A stretch of 64,000 nt of DNA from Chrysopilus asiliformis (Eukaryota; Arthropoda; Insecta; Diptera; Rhagionidae). The stretch covers positions 3,631,828 to 3,695,827 of the forward strand of contig OZ035963.1 of the NCBI GenBank assembly GCA_964034945.1. The letters are read 5' to 3'. The position numbers were made by a program, and so were the translations under genes. Of the stretch, positions 1 through 12,172 are shown in pieces. The notes below the pieces were generated by a model. The model was not told the DNA's origin, ran no database searches, and was given only the letters and a program-made list of their open reading frames with translations. Numbering within the stretch: the stretch's first letter is position 1; every line of letters starts with the position of its first letter.

Positions 1-3000
1 TAACATTAATGCAATGCAATCACCTATTATTAAACTAATAATATTGCTGACATAACGAAATCAAAAGATGTGTCTTGAATAGTGCAATTTATAATTGAAA
101 ATTTTTATTATCTCAATTCAAGCGACGTTGTGTCGTTAAAAAGGCCGTGAAAGGAATAAATTTTGATAAAAAAAATAAATTTGAAATGCATAAAACCTAT
201 TCAATGACATCAATTCAGTGTTAGAAATTATCATTAAAATTTATGTAAGAGGCGTAGTCAATTTAAGTGATTTTTATTTGTTTGGCGTTCGGTTTTCTCC
301 TAAATGCAGATCAACGCTGGGATTTTTGTTTACAAAGTTGTTTAGAGCAGAAATACAGGATGTACTTTTTTTTGTTGATTTTTATTTTTTTTGCTGAAGA
401 TTTTTTGAACCATTTTTTTGTCGAATTTAATTAGTTTTTGCTCATTTCCTGAAAAGTGTTTTCGAAGAATTTCGGGTGGTTGCGCGGTGATTGTTTTGAG
501 AAATGGAAGAGATTTTTTCGATTTTAATATTTTTGTCAGGGAAAATTGTGAAATCTGCGAAAGGTTTGGCGGAAATTTTGGGAATTGTATAAAGATTTCG
601 ACATGCTATTTTTTTCTTGGTAATGAACAACAGTTGAGTCACTACTGCCAACTTTTTAAAATCCTTGACAAAAACTAAAATTCCGCAAAAAAAATGGGAA
701 AAATATTCCACAAACTATAATGAAATGCGCCGCAGGCGAACTTCTTATTCTTCTACTGTTTCCTTTTTTAAGAAAAATGTGAAAATACGTTCCGGAATTT
801 CCGGGACAGTCACGATTTTAGGCATGTTGTATCGGCCTTCCGGATGCCAAGTTCTGCTGTAGGTCGAATTTTTATTTTGTGTTTCTTATGGAAAAACTAA
901 AGTGTTTGCCAAATTTTCTTTTGATTCCCGAAAATCGAGAACCTTTTTTTGAAGCCTGATAATTTTTCGGGAATTGATTTATGGAAGTTCCCAAAATCTC
1001 GATGCTTTTTCGCATGACGCGATCGTGTGATTCAATTTTAAAAAGCGGTATTTTTTAAAAATTGTCCACTCTTTCATAAACTTCCGTCAATTACCTTAAA
1101 ATTACGTTTATAAAACGAGTCTTTCAAAAGCCTCTTACTCCATGCAAATCAGTAACAAAATTAAAAAGTAAACAACATTTTCATCACTTAATAATTGACA
1201 CGACAAAAAAAATGAAGACATCCAATTAGGTAAAATTTTAATTTGAACTTTCATTTTAATTTTCACATCTTTTCGTAGTTAAAAAATAGTGATTTGAATT
1301 TTAACCGGCCATCATCGTCGCGTACAGACAGACTGACTTTATTCACTTCACAAGCCGGGATTGTTGTTTAATAATAAAATCAAAAAAAAAAATTGTTGAA
1401 CGACGTACTTGTGATTTATGAGTAAATAAACATCAACAGTAATAAATGAATAAACAAGTAAACAAAAAAAATTTCAACCGGTCAAAAAATTATAAAAAAT
1501 GTGGCAGAAAAAAAGAAAAAGCTGCGCAAGCGAACCAAAAATTTGGAGCGGTTAAAAACAAGAGATTTTTGTTGGCTGATGGTGACTAAATTTACTACCG
1601 ACGGATGGATGATTTTTTTACAAAAAGATTTCTGCGAGTTTTAGTTAGCGATTGCTATCAAAAACGGAGTAGATTCCCTGAGAGATTCATCCAACTTTTT
1701 TAAAGAATTCGAAATTAAATTAATGATTGTTTCTGGATTTTTTTTCGGTTGTTTTTTGGGGCCGTTGATTTGAAAGGGGGTGCGGTCCAATGACGGAGAT
1801 AGCGAAGAAAAAAAGACGTTTCAAATGTGGTTTTTTTTCTTCTGGTATTTTAAATATTTTGCGATAGAACCGGTTTTCGGCCAAAAATAAAAAGAAAATA
1901 ATTTTTATTTTATATTTGGCTACGTGTGTTTAGATTTTGTTATATACGTTTGTATACTTGACTAGTTTTATCAGTCTTCCACGGGTTTTGCTTCTTCTGT
2001 TTTTGTTACGACTCTTTTTTTTCGGGTAAAAATTTTTCTATTTATTTACTTTTGTTGTTACCTGTTGAAAACTTCATCGAAATTATTTGGTTCGTTGAAG
2101 AGGCATCATCAAATTTGCCACTTTTCACGTAACATCATAGCGAGACTTTGGTTTTAAGTATTTGCGAAATGAATTAAATAATATATTTACACAGAAAATT
2201 ATCTACACAGAGTTGTGTAAAAAAGGGAGAATTAAAAGAATAAACAGAATTAATATTTACTTCACTTTTCCCTTTCACGTGGTAAGGTTTTGCTAATTTC
2301 TAAACGGATGCACGTTGCTTAAGTTCCATGCACCGAAATTGGGGAGTTTTAAATATGTGAGAAAATATTGTTTTCTTCTTCTTTTTAGTTTATAGGTTTT
2401 GCTCGAATTTGATTAAAAACTTGATTTATTGGCAAATTTTATAGTTCAAGTTTTATTGTGGGGTTTTTTTTTGAGATATTATTGAGGGATCTTTAAAGTT
2501 TCACCCAAAGTCTTTAGTATCGACTGAAAATCAGACCGCATGACACAATTTCGACGTGTCGTATTTTGACAAATTAAAAAATGTCCTTAAAAAGTGATAA
2601 ACAAACCGTCTTTCATCTTTGAGAACGACTGTTTGAAACATTTTTGAAAAGAATGTTTAATTTAAAAAATGTCATTGAAAAGTAAAAAAAACCATCATAA
2701 CAAATGTCCCGGAAATATTAAAAAAATGGGTTTTGGCTTGGAAACCGTCCTCAAAAAGTAAGAAAAAAGTTCTTCCTCTTTTTCTTCTTGTCTGACCCAC
2801 CTTTATTCAGGTTTCGATACCAGTTTTCCGCGGGTTCCTAGTTTTACTTGGATTCCGCACCGTGAATGAAATGAAACACTTGTTGTAACCCATCAATGAC
2901 AGAGACCGCGATAACCGTATAAACTAGTGAAAAATCCTATACGAAAATGTGGTAAAAATTACTATGAAAAGCATCCTGAACTGGTTTCGAGATATTTCCA

Positions 3001-3488
3001 TGTGTTTTTACTTTCTTATACGCATTTTTGTGTACAACAAGTACAACTTTAAACGCAATTAACTTTCTGTTGCCGTTTCCGAGATATTTCAAAATCTTTT
3101 TTTTTTGTGTCTCTAAAAATGAAAATCCTTTTTAAATGTCCTTGAAAATGCAAAGTTTTGAACCTCCCACTTATCTAGTGTCTTACCTTTTTCGATAAAG
3201 TTTTGAGGCTGATACAAAAATAGTTTTTGTTTTACGTAAAAAATCACGAGCAAATGATTTGCGGTTTTTTGGGGTATTTTTTTAAAAATCTTTTAATCCC
3301 TAAGTTTTCTAATTTTTGGTTCTTAAGCCTGTTCTACTGAAAACACCAAGAAATATATTCCATAGATTGAACCATTATCTGGTTTTTCTGAGGTTTCTAG
3401 ATAAATTCTTTTTGATTTGGTATATTTTAAGTAATAGGTTTCGATCATTTGTCGATATTTTCACATCCGAAAAATCATTCGTAATACC
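1..3488. other. AT-rich spacer, no gene seen
   Basis: Strongly AT-rich sequence with many A and T runs. The short open frames near 420-860 start on non-ATG codons, overlap on both strands and look like chance. A short GACA-like run near 1323 may be a worn microsatellite. It could be intergenic or part of a long intron; the sequence does not decide. Confidence 0.5.
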
Positions 3489-4101
3489 CAGTTGACATTA
3501 GGCCAGGCAATAACTGGTAATTAGGACAGAGCTAGTATAATATCAAGCGGTTTTCGAGCTGGCATCACAGGAGTTGAAAACTTCTAACTTTTGTCTCAGT
3601 TGCCAGCTACTATCAACTAACAACTAGCCTAATGCAACCGCACATCATCATACTAATATATAAAAATGAGTTGGTGTCTGTCTGTCTGTCTGTTCCTCTT
3701 TCACGCAAAAACGGCTGAACCGATTGACTTGAAATTTGGCATGAGTGTCTGTAGGAGTTGTGGTTCCAACATAGGCATACGGAAAAGTAGCGCGAGGGGT
3801 GGGGGGAGTGAGGGGAGGGCGTAAAGTGATTTCGAAACTTAGTTTTTGCACTATGTTACTCTTTCGCGGGGAAACTACTGAACCTATTAACCTGAAATTT
3901 GGCATAGATGTTCGTCGGGGGTCCAGCCCCAATATAGATCCATTAAAAAGTTTTTAAGTTCTTTCCGGTTTTCTTCGTATTCTAAAACTTGGACAAAAAA
4001 CTTAACCCGGCAACGACGGGTATGCAAGCTAGTTGGAAAATAATTTCGGACATGAAACTACCTACAAATGATCGTAACTCGGGATAGCCTAATGTCAACT
4101 A
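3489..4101. mobile_element. MITE (CAACTAG family) carrying a nested Helitron-like insert
   Basis: Terminal inverted repeats of 15 bp, one mismatch: CAGTTGACATTAGGC at 3489-3503 and GCCTAATGTCAACTA at 4087-4101. The left half also holds the block AGCTACTATCAACTAACAAC at 3605, which recurs around 11579-11980 and in part at 49224, so this is a dispersed family. There is no coding capacity, so it is a non-autonomous DNA transposon. The superfamily and target duplication are not clear. Confidence 0.6.
3648..4033 (+). mobile_element. Non-autonomous Helitron-like element
   Basis: The element begins TCATACTAATATATAAAA, matching the TC start and TACTAATATTATAAA-like 5' end of many insect Helitrons. 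It contains a TGTCTGTC array at 3676-3690. It ends with a GC-rich hairpin (CCCGGCAACGACGGG, about 4006-4020) followed by CAAGCTAGT, which fits the CTRRT 3' terminus. It sits between A at 3647 and T at 4034, the AT target of Helitrons, and makes no target duplication. At 386 bp it encodes nothing and must rely on an autonomous relative. Confidence 0.7.
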
Positions 4102-6647
4102 GGCATTATAGTTCGAGTCGGATTCATTTCTGTTAGTCGTTTAGAAGATTGCTTATAGTTTGCAAATTTTGACACCAAGTGAAAATGCTTGGGTAGAAAA
4201 GCCAAAACCGTCGTCACTTGAAATGTGAAATTCCGCACCAAAACTTTTTATTCGCCAATAAAGAAATTGAAGATTTATTTTTCCTCACTCAACGTGCGAA
4301 CTGTATATTCAACTTAATTTCGCCACAGTTTAGTTAAAAAATCGAACTTTTTTTGAAGCCAAAAAATTTTTTGGTGTTAAAATGTTCACTCTTCAAAAAA
4401 CTGCTAGTAACACTGCATTTTTTTTCATCAAAATCTTTAATAGTGAAAATTTTGGTAGAAAAATTTTTTCCTCGATTGAATACCGAAACCGTTAAAATTC
4501 TGGCCTTTAGTTAAACACAATTATTGTTAGAAAAACTATTTTTTTTCGTTAATATCACTGTATAGTCGAATCGGATGTGAACACTATCGAAATGTCACCC
4601 GAGATGGAAATCTTGCCGTGTACATTTCTAAAACGAAACTGAAAGCGATGCATTTGCCTACATTGAAGAAACTATAAATGCGAAATGTCTTCTGCACCTT
4701 CTAAAGTTTCTATATACTAAAAGTTTTTTTTCCACTTCGTTTTTTCGCATTTTAAATAAATTTACATTTTTTTTTCCAACATTCAACGAATTGAGAACGA
4801 CTACGACGACGATGTTTTGTTTGTCTTCTTCTTCCTTGTATGATGGTTGAAATGATTTTTTTTTAAAAAAGACCAACTAGAAATGGTATGTTTTTAAATT
4901 CTTTTTTTTTTATTATGATTTATATTTTATTTCTTAGCATTCTGCTAACTAACTAAACTAACAACAATTAAATGGTCGGCTCGAGTTGACACTCGGTAGA
5001 AGTCAGAGTCAGTCAGTCATTCAGGTTGAAGTTTGTGCAGAAAAAAGACTTGTTTTGCTACTTGCTCAAAGTAAGTTGAGATGATGACCCCACTTAATGT
5101 GCTATTATGGAAAAAAAAAGTTTTTCTTATGTTGTTTTATCAGATGTAAGTTTTTTTTTCATCCACACATTAAATAAAATTATATTGAGTTGTAATAATA
5201 AATGAAATGCACAGAAATGTGTTGTAAATAAAAATTTATCTTTTCGATTGACACACAACGACTTTTTTTTGAATTTCAAACTTGCAAAGTAAAACGGAGA
5301 ATAAAAAAAACTGCAGAATCTTAAAGAAAAATCACAACTTCGCCGGACAAACGATTTGAAAAAATGCGGTGCGGATTTGAAAAAAAAAAAACGCCGCTGT
5401 TGTCCCGTCGTGTCTACGCAATGAATGGGTCTTGCTTAACCAGGTGGCCACTTTTTTTTTTCTTAAAAAACAAATTCCAACGAGTTCTGCACCTTCACAC
5501 AAAAATTTCCTTTCGGATTCGTCGTCTAATAAGACAATCAACTTATAGTAAATTAATTTTTATTAACAACGATTTTGATGATGATCAAAGTTGATTTTGT
5601 GACTTGCCAATACCGCGATCGAATACCAACTGATTGAAGGCGCGCGCATTTCTGTTTTTGTTCCAAAAAATCAAAACGTCCAAAATGTTGTTTTAACCGA
5701 AACAAAAAATCCCATCATTTTGTTGTTGTAGATTTCGGGTTGTTGCTCAAAAGCCTACAGCCAACCCGCAAGTCTTCAACTATAAGAAAGACCTCATGGA
5801 TCTTTCAGATTGCTTGCCAAGTTGTTGTTGTTGTTGTTGTTGTTGTACGGTTGATGATGGCCTGTCTCTTTGGGGGCACCACATTGATTGTAGTGGTCAG
5901 TGGTGGGGATTGACAAGCTTGAGGATAATTTCTGAAGACCTGGCCGAAGACTCTTCACAAAGAGTCGACTCTGAACAACAAATTTTATCAGAAAAAAAAA
6001 TTATTATAAATAAATAAAAACGGTTGGAAGAAGCAGATAAAAAAAAATTCAAAATTCAATCCAGTAACATTGCTAAAGGGGAAAAAATACTAAAACCCAA
6101 AGAATTGATTGAATAAAAGTTAATTTCAGTTTGCAGTGGAGTGAGTTGAGTGTCTGATGTCTGTCTATCATTTTATTGGTGGTATGATTGCTATGCTGTG
6201 ATGGAATTTCAAGTGTTTCTTGAAGAAGCTTTTTCGGTTACCTTAATATGCCTAACCTAACGAGCAACACGCCGACTGTTGTCCGTTTTGGATGGTGGTT
6301 GATGGTAGCTTGATGATGGCGATGATGATGTTTGATCATCATGATGACGACTTTATAAGTGAATTCCCTCAATTTTTATGTTTTACAATTTTTGCTGCAA
6401 TAATGAAGATCATCATGTGATCGTTAGGGGGGATTCACAGTGAAGAGTAATTTTAAATTAAGTTTTGAGTGGAAAAAATCGATTTTTTTTTCAAAACCAA
6501 TTGAAGGTGGTTTTAATTGAGATGAAGAGAATGTTTTTTTTGTTCATACATTGGTGGTAAAAATGTCCTTTATTCACACAGACTGTTTTCTGTTTTATAG
6601 TTGTATCGGACCGATATCAACATTTATCCTTCCTTGAAACCCCTTTT
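4102..6647. other. AT-rich spacer with simple repeats
   Basis: No convincing coding frame. Contains long A and T runs, a (TTG)n tract at 5821-5846 that reads as Cys in one frame and is not coding evidence, and CAT/GAT-rich stretches at 6296-6350. Confidence 0.5.
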
Positions 6648-7221
6648 TATACCCGTGTGGTGAAACCAAAGGGTATATTAACTTTGCCTTACCGTTTGTA
6701 ACGCCAAGATCCCGTTATCACACACAAGAATGAATTACACCAGTGTGTTTAGAATGATAAAAAAAGTTGAATTTAGCATGTCCGTCCGTCTGTCCGTCCG
6801 TCTGTCCGTCTGTCTGTCTGTCTGTCTGTGGCGCGGATTGCGGGCGCACGGATTGAGCTAGAGACTTGAAAGTTTGCACAGATCCGTTTTTCGTAAAATG
6901 CGAGGCTAAGTTCGTTAATGGGCAAAAATGGACCATTAGGGGGGGTACCCCCCATACGAACGAAATCGTTTTTTGTGAATATCTCAAAAACGGTGCATCT
7001 TATCAAAAAAGTGCAAGAACAAAAGTTATTTAGGATATGATTCTTCATAAAACTTCCATACATCAAAATCCGATTGGAACAAATTTTAAAAAAATCTTAT
7101 TGGAAAGTTTGACTTCAAAGTGGAATTTTGGTACAACTGTTCGAATTTTGATGCGAATATCACCATACGGGTCTCCAATGACTGCCAGATTGGCAATTAT
7201 AGCTTTTGTTATGTTTTTTAA
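6648..7221 (+). mobile_element. (GTCY)n-bearing interspersed repeat, copy 1
   Basis: About 574 bp. It starts with a short hairpin (TATACCC...GGGTATA) and the conserved block ACTTTGCCTTACCGTTTGTA, then a GTCC/GTCT tetranucleotide array at about 6779-6830, then roughly 390 bp of conserved sequence ending near GCAATTATAGCTTTTGTTAT. Two further copies lie at 25048 and 30311 in the same orientation. This architecture resembles mini-me/DINE-1 (Helitron-related) repeats of flies. Minus-strand open frames of about 90 codons are shared by the copies, but they read through the microsatellite and look incidental. Confidence 0.7.
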
Positions 7222-7672
7222 ATCAAAAATTCAAAATTGTACAGTCAACAATCCATCCAGTTTTCTAGGAAGCTAAAGTATTTTCATTTAATTTTGATAC
7301 TACTGTTGATTTTTCTTAATTTCGTAATAAATTCTGCGGCTTTTCTTGAACAAAAATTTATCCGCAAAAAAATGATCTCCATTTGATAATTGTCCACAAC
7401 ACATTTGTGTTATTTTTTTTGTCCTCGAACCCGATTCTGCCACTGTGAGCTTTCTGTGAAAACTAAATTCTGATATAATTTACATACGAAATTTTGTGCA
7501 CACTTTGCGAACTTAGGATTGCAGAATTGGGCCCCTGAACAGATTTTTCCCCACCGCTAAAAATTCGCTCTCTCGGACAGCCTACCCAGTTTCGACCTAC
7601 GAACTGATTGATATTTATCTACTTGGCGGAATCAGTTGAGGTTTTATAACATTTTTCGGCACCTATAATTTC
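7222..7672. other. Spacer, nothing recognised
   Basis: AT-rich sequence with no coding frame or recognisable repeat. Confidence 0.4.
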
Positions 7673-7935
7673 CATGCAGCTACACGCGCGCACGACTTCT
7701 TCCTTGAGCCTCCTCGTCTTCGTACAGTAAAGTTTTGGAGTTCCTTCATTCCGCAAACAACAAGACTTTGGAACGATTTACCACCCGATGTGTGTCTCCC
7801 GGACTATAACCCGCAGAAGTTCAAGGAGAACATAAACCGACATCTCCTTTCGTTCTTCCGACCCTCTTGAGCTGTGCTTCGGCATTAAAGGGTCCTCCCC
7901 TAAGCTCTGACTGAAACTATAAAAAAAAATAGGTG
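7673..7935 (+). mobile_element. 5'-truncated non-LTR retrotransposon, 3' end of the RT frame
   Basis: From about 7676 to the stop at 7868-7870 one frame reads a typical C-terminus of a jockey/CR1-type reverse transcriptase protein: RLRTVKFWSSFIPQ, then TRLWNDLPPDV, then FKENINRHLLSFF. The F-x-P-x-x-x-x-LWN-x-LP pattern is characteristic of that region. A short 3' UTR follows, with ACTATAAAAAAAAAT near 7917-7930 as a possible tail. All catalytic domains are missing, as expected for a 5'-truncated dead-on-arrival copy. Confidence 0.7.
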
Positions 7936-7951
7936 TATTGCAAGCAGTTTT

Positions 7952-7982
7952 TATGTCAACCGCTAACGTCACGGTTGACATA
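7952..7982. repeat. Short palindrome with GTCAACCG arms
   Basis: TATGTCAACCG (7952-7962) and CGGTTGACATA (7972-7982) are perfect 11-bp inverted arms around a 9-bp loop. A related arrangement, TATGTCAAC and GTTAGCGGTTGACATA, occurs at 33698-33728. Confidence 0.55.
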
Positions 7983-10900
7983 AATCCTACTTGCGATTGA
8001 TACCTGAATTTTAGTGTGGATTCCTCTTCACATTGATAAATTTAGGATTCAATCAAGAGTGAAAAATAATCATTCACACCAATAGAGCATCCGATTTTTG
8101 AGATATATTTATTGTTTTTCAAGAATCTTCCACTGATTCATTTGTTTTAAGAAAATATCATTTCTCACCTAAATGTCCCTACTTAAGACTAAAACAGTGA
8201 ATCACAAGCGTCATAAAATTACATACTCACAACTCACAATATTCTGATGAAAACAATAAATATCGGATCTCCGAAAAAACTATTGTAACCGACACTTCAA
8301 ACAATGTGCTAATTTCTTCCACATTGAATTTGGATGTTAGATTCATGTTTTCTTTATTTCAACAGTTTTCCAGTGAATACAGAAAGAATTCGTTATCTTG
8401 ACATCTCGATTATATGATGGTACGACTGATCGTCCATACACGATTAAATATTTGCGAAATAAAATAAATGGTTTATTAAAAAAAAATTGGAGGATTAAAA
8501 AAAAGCCATAAAAAGGTTAAAATCACGTAGGTTTCAACTGAATATTGAAGAAGACCATCAGACGCCAGTTAGCGGGGTTGCGGGGCACGGTGATATTATG
8601 CTCGGTGTGTGTTAATAAAGTTTCATTTTATGATTTAAACTTTTGCTCATGCTAAACAATAATGGTTGATGATGATCGGTTTTTATGCTCGCTAGTTAAT
8701 GTTGCTAATGATGATGCGTCTTTTAGCTGACATTTTGTTTTCTTTATTTTCATTTGATTTGGAAAAATCGCCTTGTCTTTTGTTGCCTTGCGTCTTGAAC
8801 TTGAGCCTACAAAAGTCATGAGTTTGACTTCCATTCCATCAATATTGATAGAAACCAACCTCCGTCGTATATGAAATTTTTATTTAAAATATTAATGACG
8901 AGATTGAATTGATTTGCATTTTTTTTTTCATGAAACGATTTTTCGTAGTTTTTGATTAATTGCATAAAATTTACGATGATACATACATGGAGAGTGTGTT
9001 TAGTGTTAGCGAAAATAAAACTGATTTAGTTTATTGCATGCCCAAATTTTAGTTTATTGTAGTTTTGCGGTTTTGTTTGTATTTTGGCCGATAAGAAACG
9101 TGTTTGCTATGTTGGGAAATAATTTTACATTTGCCTGCTATCACCATAATTGTAATACATTACCGTAGTATCAGGTGAGCCGCTCCTTTGTTAAGGTGTT
9201 CTGTTGTCACAATGCTAGAAGGTTGAAGGAAGACATTTCAAAACCACCATTGCAGCAATTTTGAGATATAAAAAATGTTTGAACCATCTTCAAAAATTTG
9301 ACCAAATTCTTCCATCTTTGCGATCGATTTCTCAGCACAACTGCAAATTCCGAATGCATTAAGAAACATAATTTTTGTTTTTTGATCATTCAACCCATTT
9401 CCATTTCAATGAACCAGTTTCTATCTGATTCGGTTTTCTATTTTGGTGTTGCTTCTGTTTTTATGTTTTTTTTTGAATAGTGCTTAACATAATTTGCGGA
9501 CCTTGTATGATAAAACCCGATAAGTACATTAAGTTTGCCATGACCAGAGAGTGTAAAAAATACTACATCAACATCGTGTGTAGAATTTGAAGAATCTTGA
9601 GTTTTGTGAGATTTATGCGTGGATGCGTTTGGTTAGCAAATTCAAGATTCACTTGTTTTAAGATATCAATCAAATGCCTGGTTGACTTCGGTCGTAGTAG
9701 CGGCCATGGATCAATTATGCGTACAAGTCGTGCTATTGACATTTGTTGAAGTTGGAGAGGATTTTTTTTTGAGGATTTAAAAGTGTGTAAATCACAGTTT
9801 TTTAGCCTTCTAAATAGAGTGGAGTAATTCACTTTTGTCTCAAATCGAGTCAATAAAGTTCAGTGTGGCGTAGCGTCAAACTTGGGGTCCCCTGCGAGAC
9901 ATTTTTGAGGGAAGAAGCTAAAATTTTTACTATTTTTTTGATTCCAGAAAATTCAAGAAGCGTTTTTGGGGGAACGATTTTCGAAAGTTTTGGATATCAT
10001 CGGAGTCCTATAGTTATGTACCATAGCATTGATAAAACCGCAGCTATTCCCGATGTGGTGTTACTTAAAAAAATTGGGGGTTTGGTGACAATTATTTAAT
10101 TTTTTGCTCAATTTTCCACATTGTGGAGGATTCACTTTTTTTACTCCATATGAGAATCATATAGTATTTAGGGTTTGTCGTAAATAGCAATGCTGGGTTC
10201 TTCAACAGGTGAAGTCGGCCCCGACTTCCTTTCCCCTACCCCCATACAATAGGTATATTTATTTGCATTTTTCTCGAAAACGGTCCATCTTATCGAAAAA
10301 TTTGTGTCAATTTGTAGATTTTCCCTGTCGGCTTTTGTAAAATTTCTAGATAAATTTTCAACCTTTCCCGACGTCACAAACCATAAAAAAGTTGAGTAAA
10401 AACCATCAATCCATAATGACAAATTATTAAAATTGATATCAATTTCTTTCCCAAATAAATTGCTGAAAGAAAGTTACAAACATTAAGTGGTTTTGCCAAA
10501 GAAATGAAAATCTCATCCATTTTTTCTATGAAATTGCGGCTTTTCGCTATTGTTATAAAAATAATTCAATATAAAAACTGATAAAAACCAATTTATGTTC
10601 AAGGTGCACTTTATCACCTGCAACTAAAATTTTATGCTCACAAAAAGGTGACTCGAAGACATTTGCCTTCAATGTGCTGAACATCGTAACATGAATTAAT
10701 CCGCAAATGAATAAAAACGCGAAAAAAGTAGTCTTCAAGTGCCATGCATTAGCATGAGTTTTTCATTAAAATTGTACATACTTGGGGCGTTATTAAATTC
10801 ATACCAATTCATTTGATTCCCGAGGAGGAGGAGAAGGACGTAGTAGTAAAGAGCTGTGGCGCTGGTGCAATGTCGCGAGCATTGACTTTGAGTTTTGAAG

Positions 10901-11578
10901 AATTTTTCCCGATTTCTTGCTGCTGCTGCTGGTGTAAAGTGTGTTGTTTTATTACTTCATCGTCGGTAATGTGTGATTTTTTTTTTTCGTTCAAGTCGTT
11001 CAGGTTCTTTGGGAAACATTTGACCTTTATAGAGAAAATGTCTTGTGTGTGACTTAATTTTAGATTCAGTATGAGAAACAGCCACATGATATTTGTTTAA
11101 AAGGCAAATCGAAAGGAACGTTTTACATATAAGCAGGTAGGATTAACATCGATATTTGTCCAGGTCAAAAATTAATTGTACATCAGGTAAATTTGGAATG
11201 TTCAAAATAGGGTGGAGGCACCGAACTTTGAATTTATTTGGTTGCAGAGAAATGCTTCGAGTGAGTGGCCTTTCGGACGCAGGACTTCAAAAAGTGAGTG
11301 GCCTTTCTTGGCCTTTCGGACGCAGGACTCCAAATTCGGATTGCTTAGGCGGTAGAATTTAGGAGAAATCAGTAATTGCAGGAAATCTAGGTGATAGGCT
11401 TCGACCGCAGGCTACTCAGACCAAATATATGCCTAAGTCTAATAAAATAAATTTTTCCGCTATGAAAAAATTTACAAATAATACGAAACTTTACTTGAAT
11501 ACCAAGTTTGCACCCCCCCCCCCCCCCCAACCCCGCTCCTCTTCTCTTCATTCAATTTTTGTGGGTTCCGAATGCTCA
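7983..11578. other. AT-rich spacer, no assignable gene
   Basis: There are several open frames of 60-96 codons (for example minus strand 9563-9853 and 10553-10738), but they begin on non-ATG codons and show no recognisable domain. A 16-base C run lies at 11513-11528. I see no RNA gene. Confidence 0.4.
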
Positions 11579-11980
11579 GGCTAGTTGCTAGTTGATAATA
11601 GCTCGCTTTTAAGAAAAAAAAGTATCCGACTTGCTTGACGCTACACTCAGAAAAATGTTCAGGTCAACTTTTTGTCAGGTTAACTCTGACCTTACAGAGG
11701 TTTCTGTAAGCCAGCTAGCGGTCAGAGTTAACCTATCTAAGGTCAACTCGTGCAGCTCCCAATGCCCTACTTCACCTGCTGTTGGCTTAATTTCAGAATT
11801 TCTCCGACCACAGGTCAACTCAGTTTTACTTGCCCACATGCAGGCGAACGCGCGCCTGCCCGAGGCCAATTACGCCGTATGTAGGTCGTCGAGTTAGCCT
11901 CCATTTTTCTGAGTGTAGAAGCAGCTGACATTATTGTAGTTGTGCCCTAGTTCTCAGCTACTATCAACTAGCAACTAGCT
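11579..11980. mobile_element. CAACTAG-family MITE split by a CACTCAG MITE
   Basis: A 25-bp inverted repeat bounds the unit: GGCTAGTTGCTAGTTGATAA at 11579 (continuing to 11603) pairs with AGCTACTATCAACTAGCAAC at 11956 (continuing to 11980), two mismatches. The same block is present at 3605. The CACTCAG element at 11644-11915 lies inside it, so this family was already here when the other inserted. Confidence 0.6.
11644..11915 (-). mobile_element. CACTCAG MITE, copy 1 (272 bp)
   Basis: Ends are CACTCAGAAAAATG and CATTTTTCTGAGTG, flanked by TA on both sides (11642-11643 and 11916-11917), as expected for Tc1/mariner-type transposition. An internal hairpin is formed by AGGTTAACTCTGACC (11677-11691) and GGTCAGAGTTAACCT (11720-11734), enclosing a second stem TTACAGA/TCTGTAA. 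Copies of exactly the same length are at 29777 and 55410. It encodes no transposase. Confidence 0.8.
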
Positions 11981-12116
11981 TGATGTCATAGCAACTAGCT
12001 TAAAATATTTTTGTTAAATTTCCTTTTCGCGACACAAAATTTAGGTACTTTGTTTTAGGACGTTGAAAGCTCAAACCCCTCAATTCAAAGTTTTCCTAAA
12101 CATGCCTCGGCTTAGG

Positions 12117-12172
12117 GGTAGTCCATAAAATAAGTCACGCTAATTTTCGGGGCGTGTTTTATGGACAGCTCC
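12117..12172. repeat. Collapsed GTCACG MITE (short palindrome)
   Basis: GTCCATAAAATAAGTCACGC and GCGTGTTTTATGGAC face each other almost head to head. They correspond to the two ends of the family described at 13735 and 24826, so this is an internally deleted copy. Confidence 0.5.

Noticed and set aside
5796..6017. Cys-rich frame MDLSDCLPSCCCC...
   Set aside because: The cysteine run is a TTG/TGT microsatellite read in one frame, and nothing else supports coding.
10553..10738. Minus-strand frame resembling a small secreted protein
   Set aside because: It begins on TTG with no in-frame ATG before the hydrophobic part, and the cysteine pattern is too sparse to support a secreted family.
11675..11897. 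Conserved 64- and 88-codon frames on opposite strands, repeated at 29795-30061 and 55441-55635
   Set aside because: They lie entirely inside young CACTCAG MITE copies and include the terminal and hairpin sequences. Shared recent ancestry explains the similarity, and both strands being open points to composition rather than coding.
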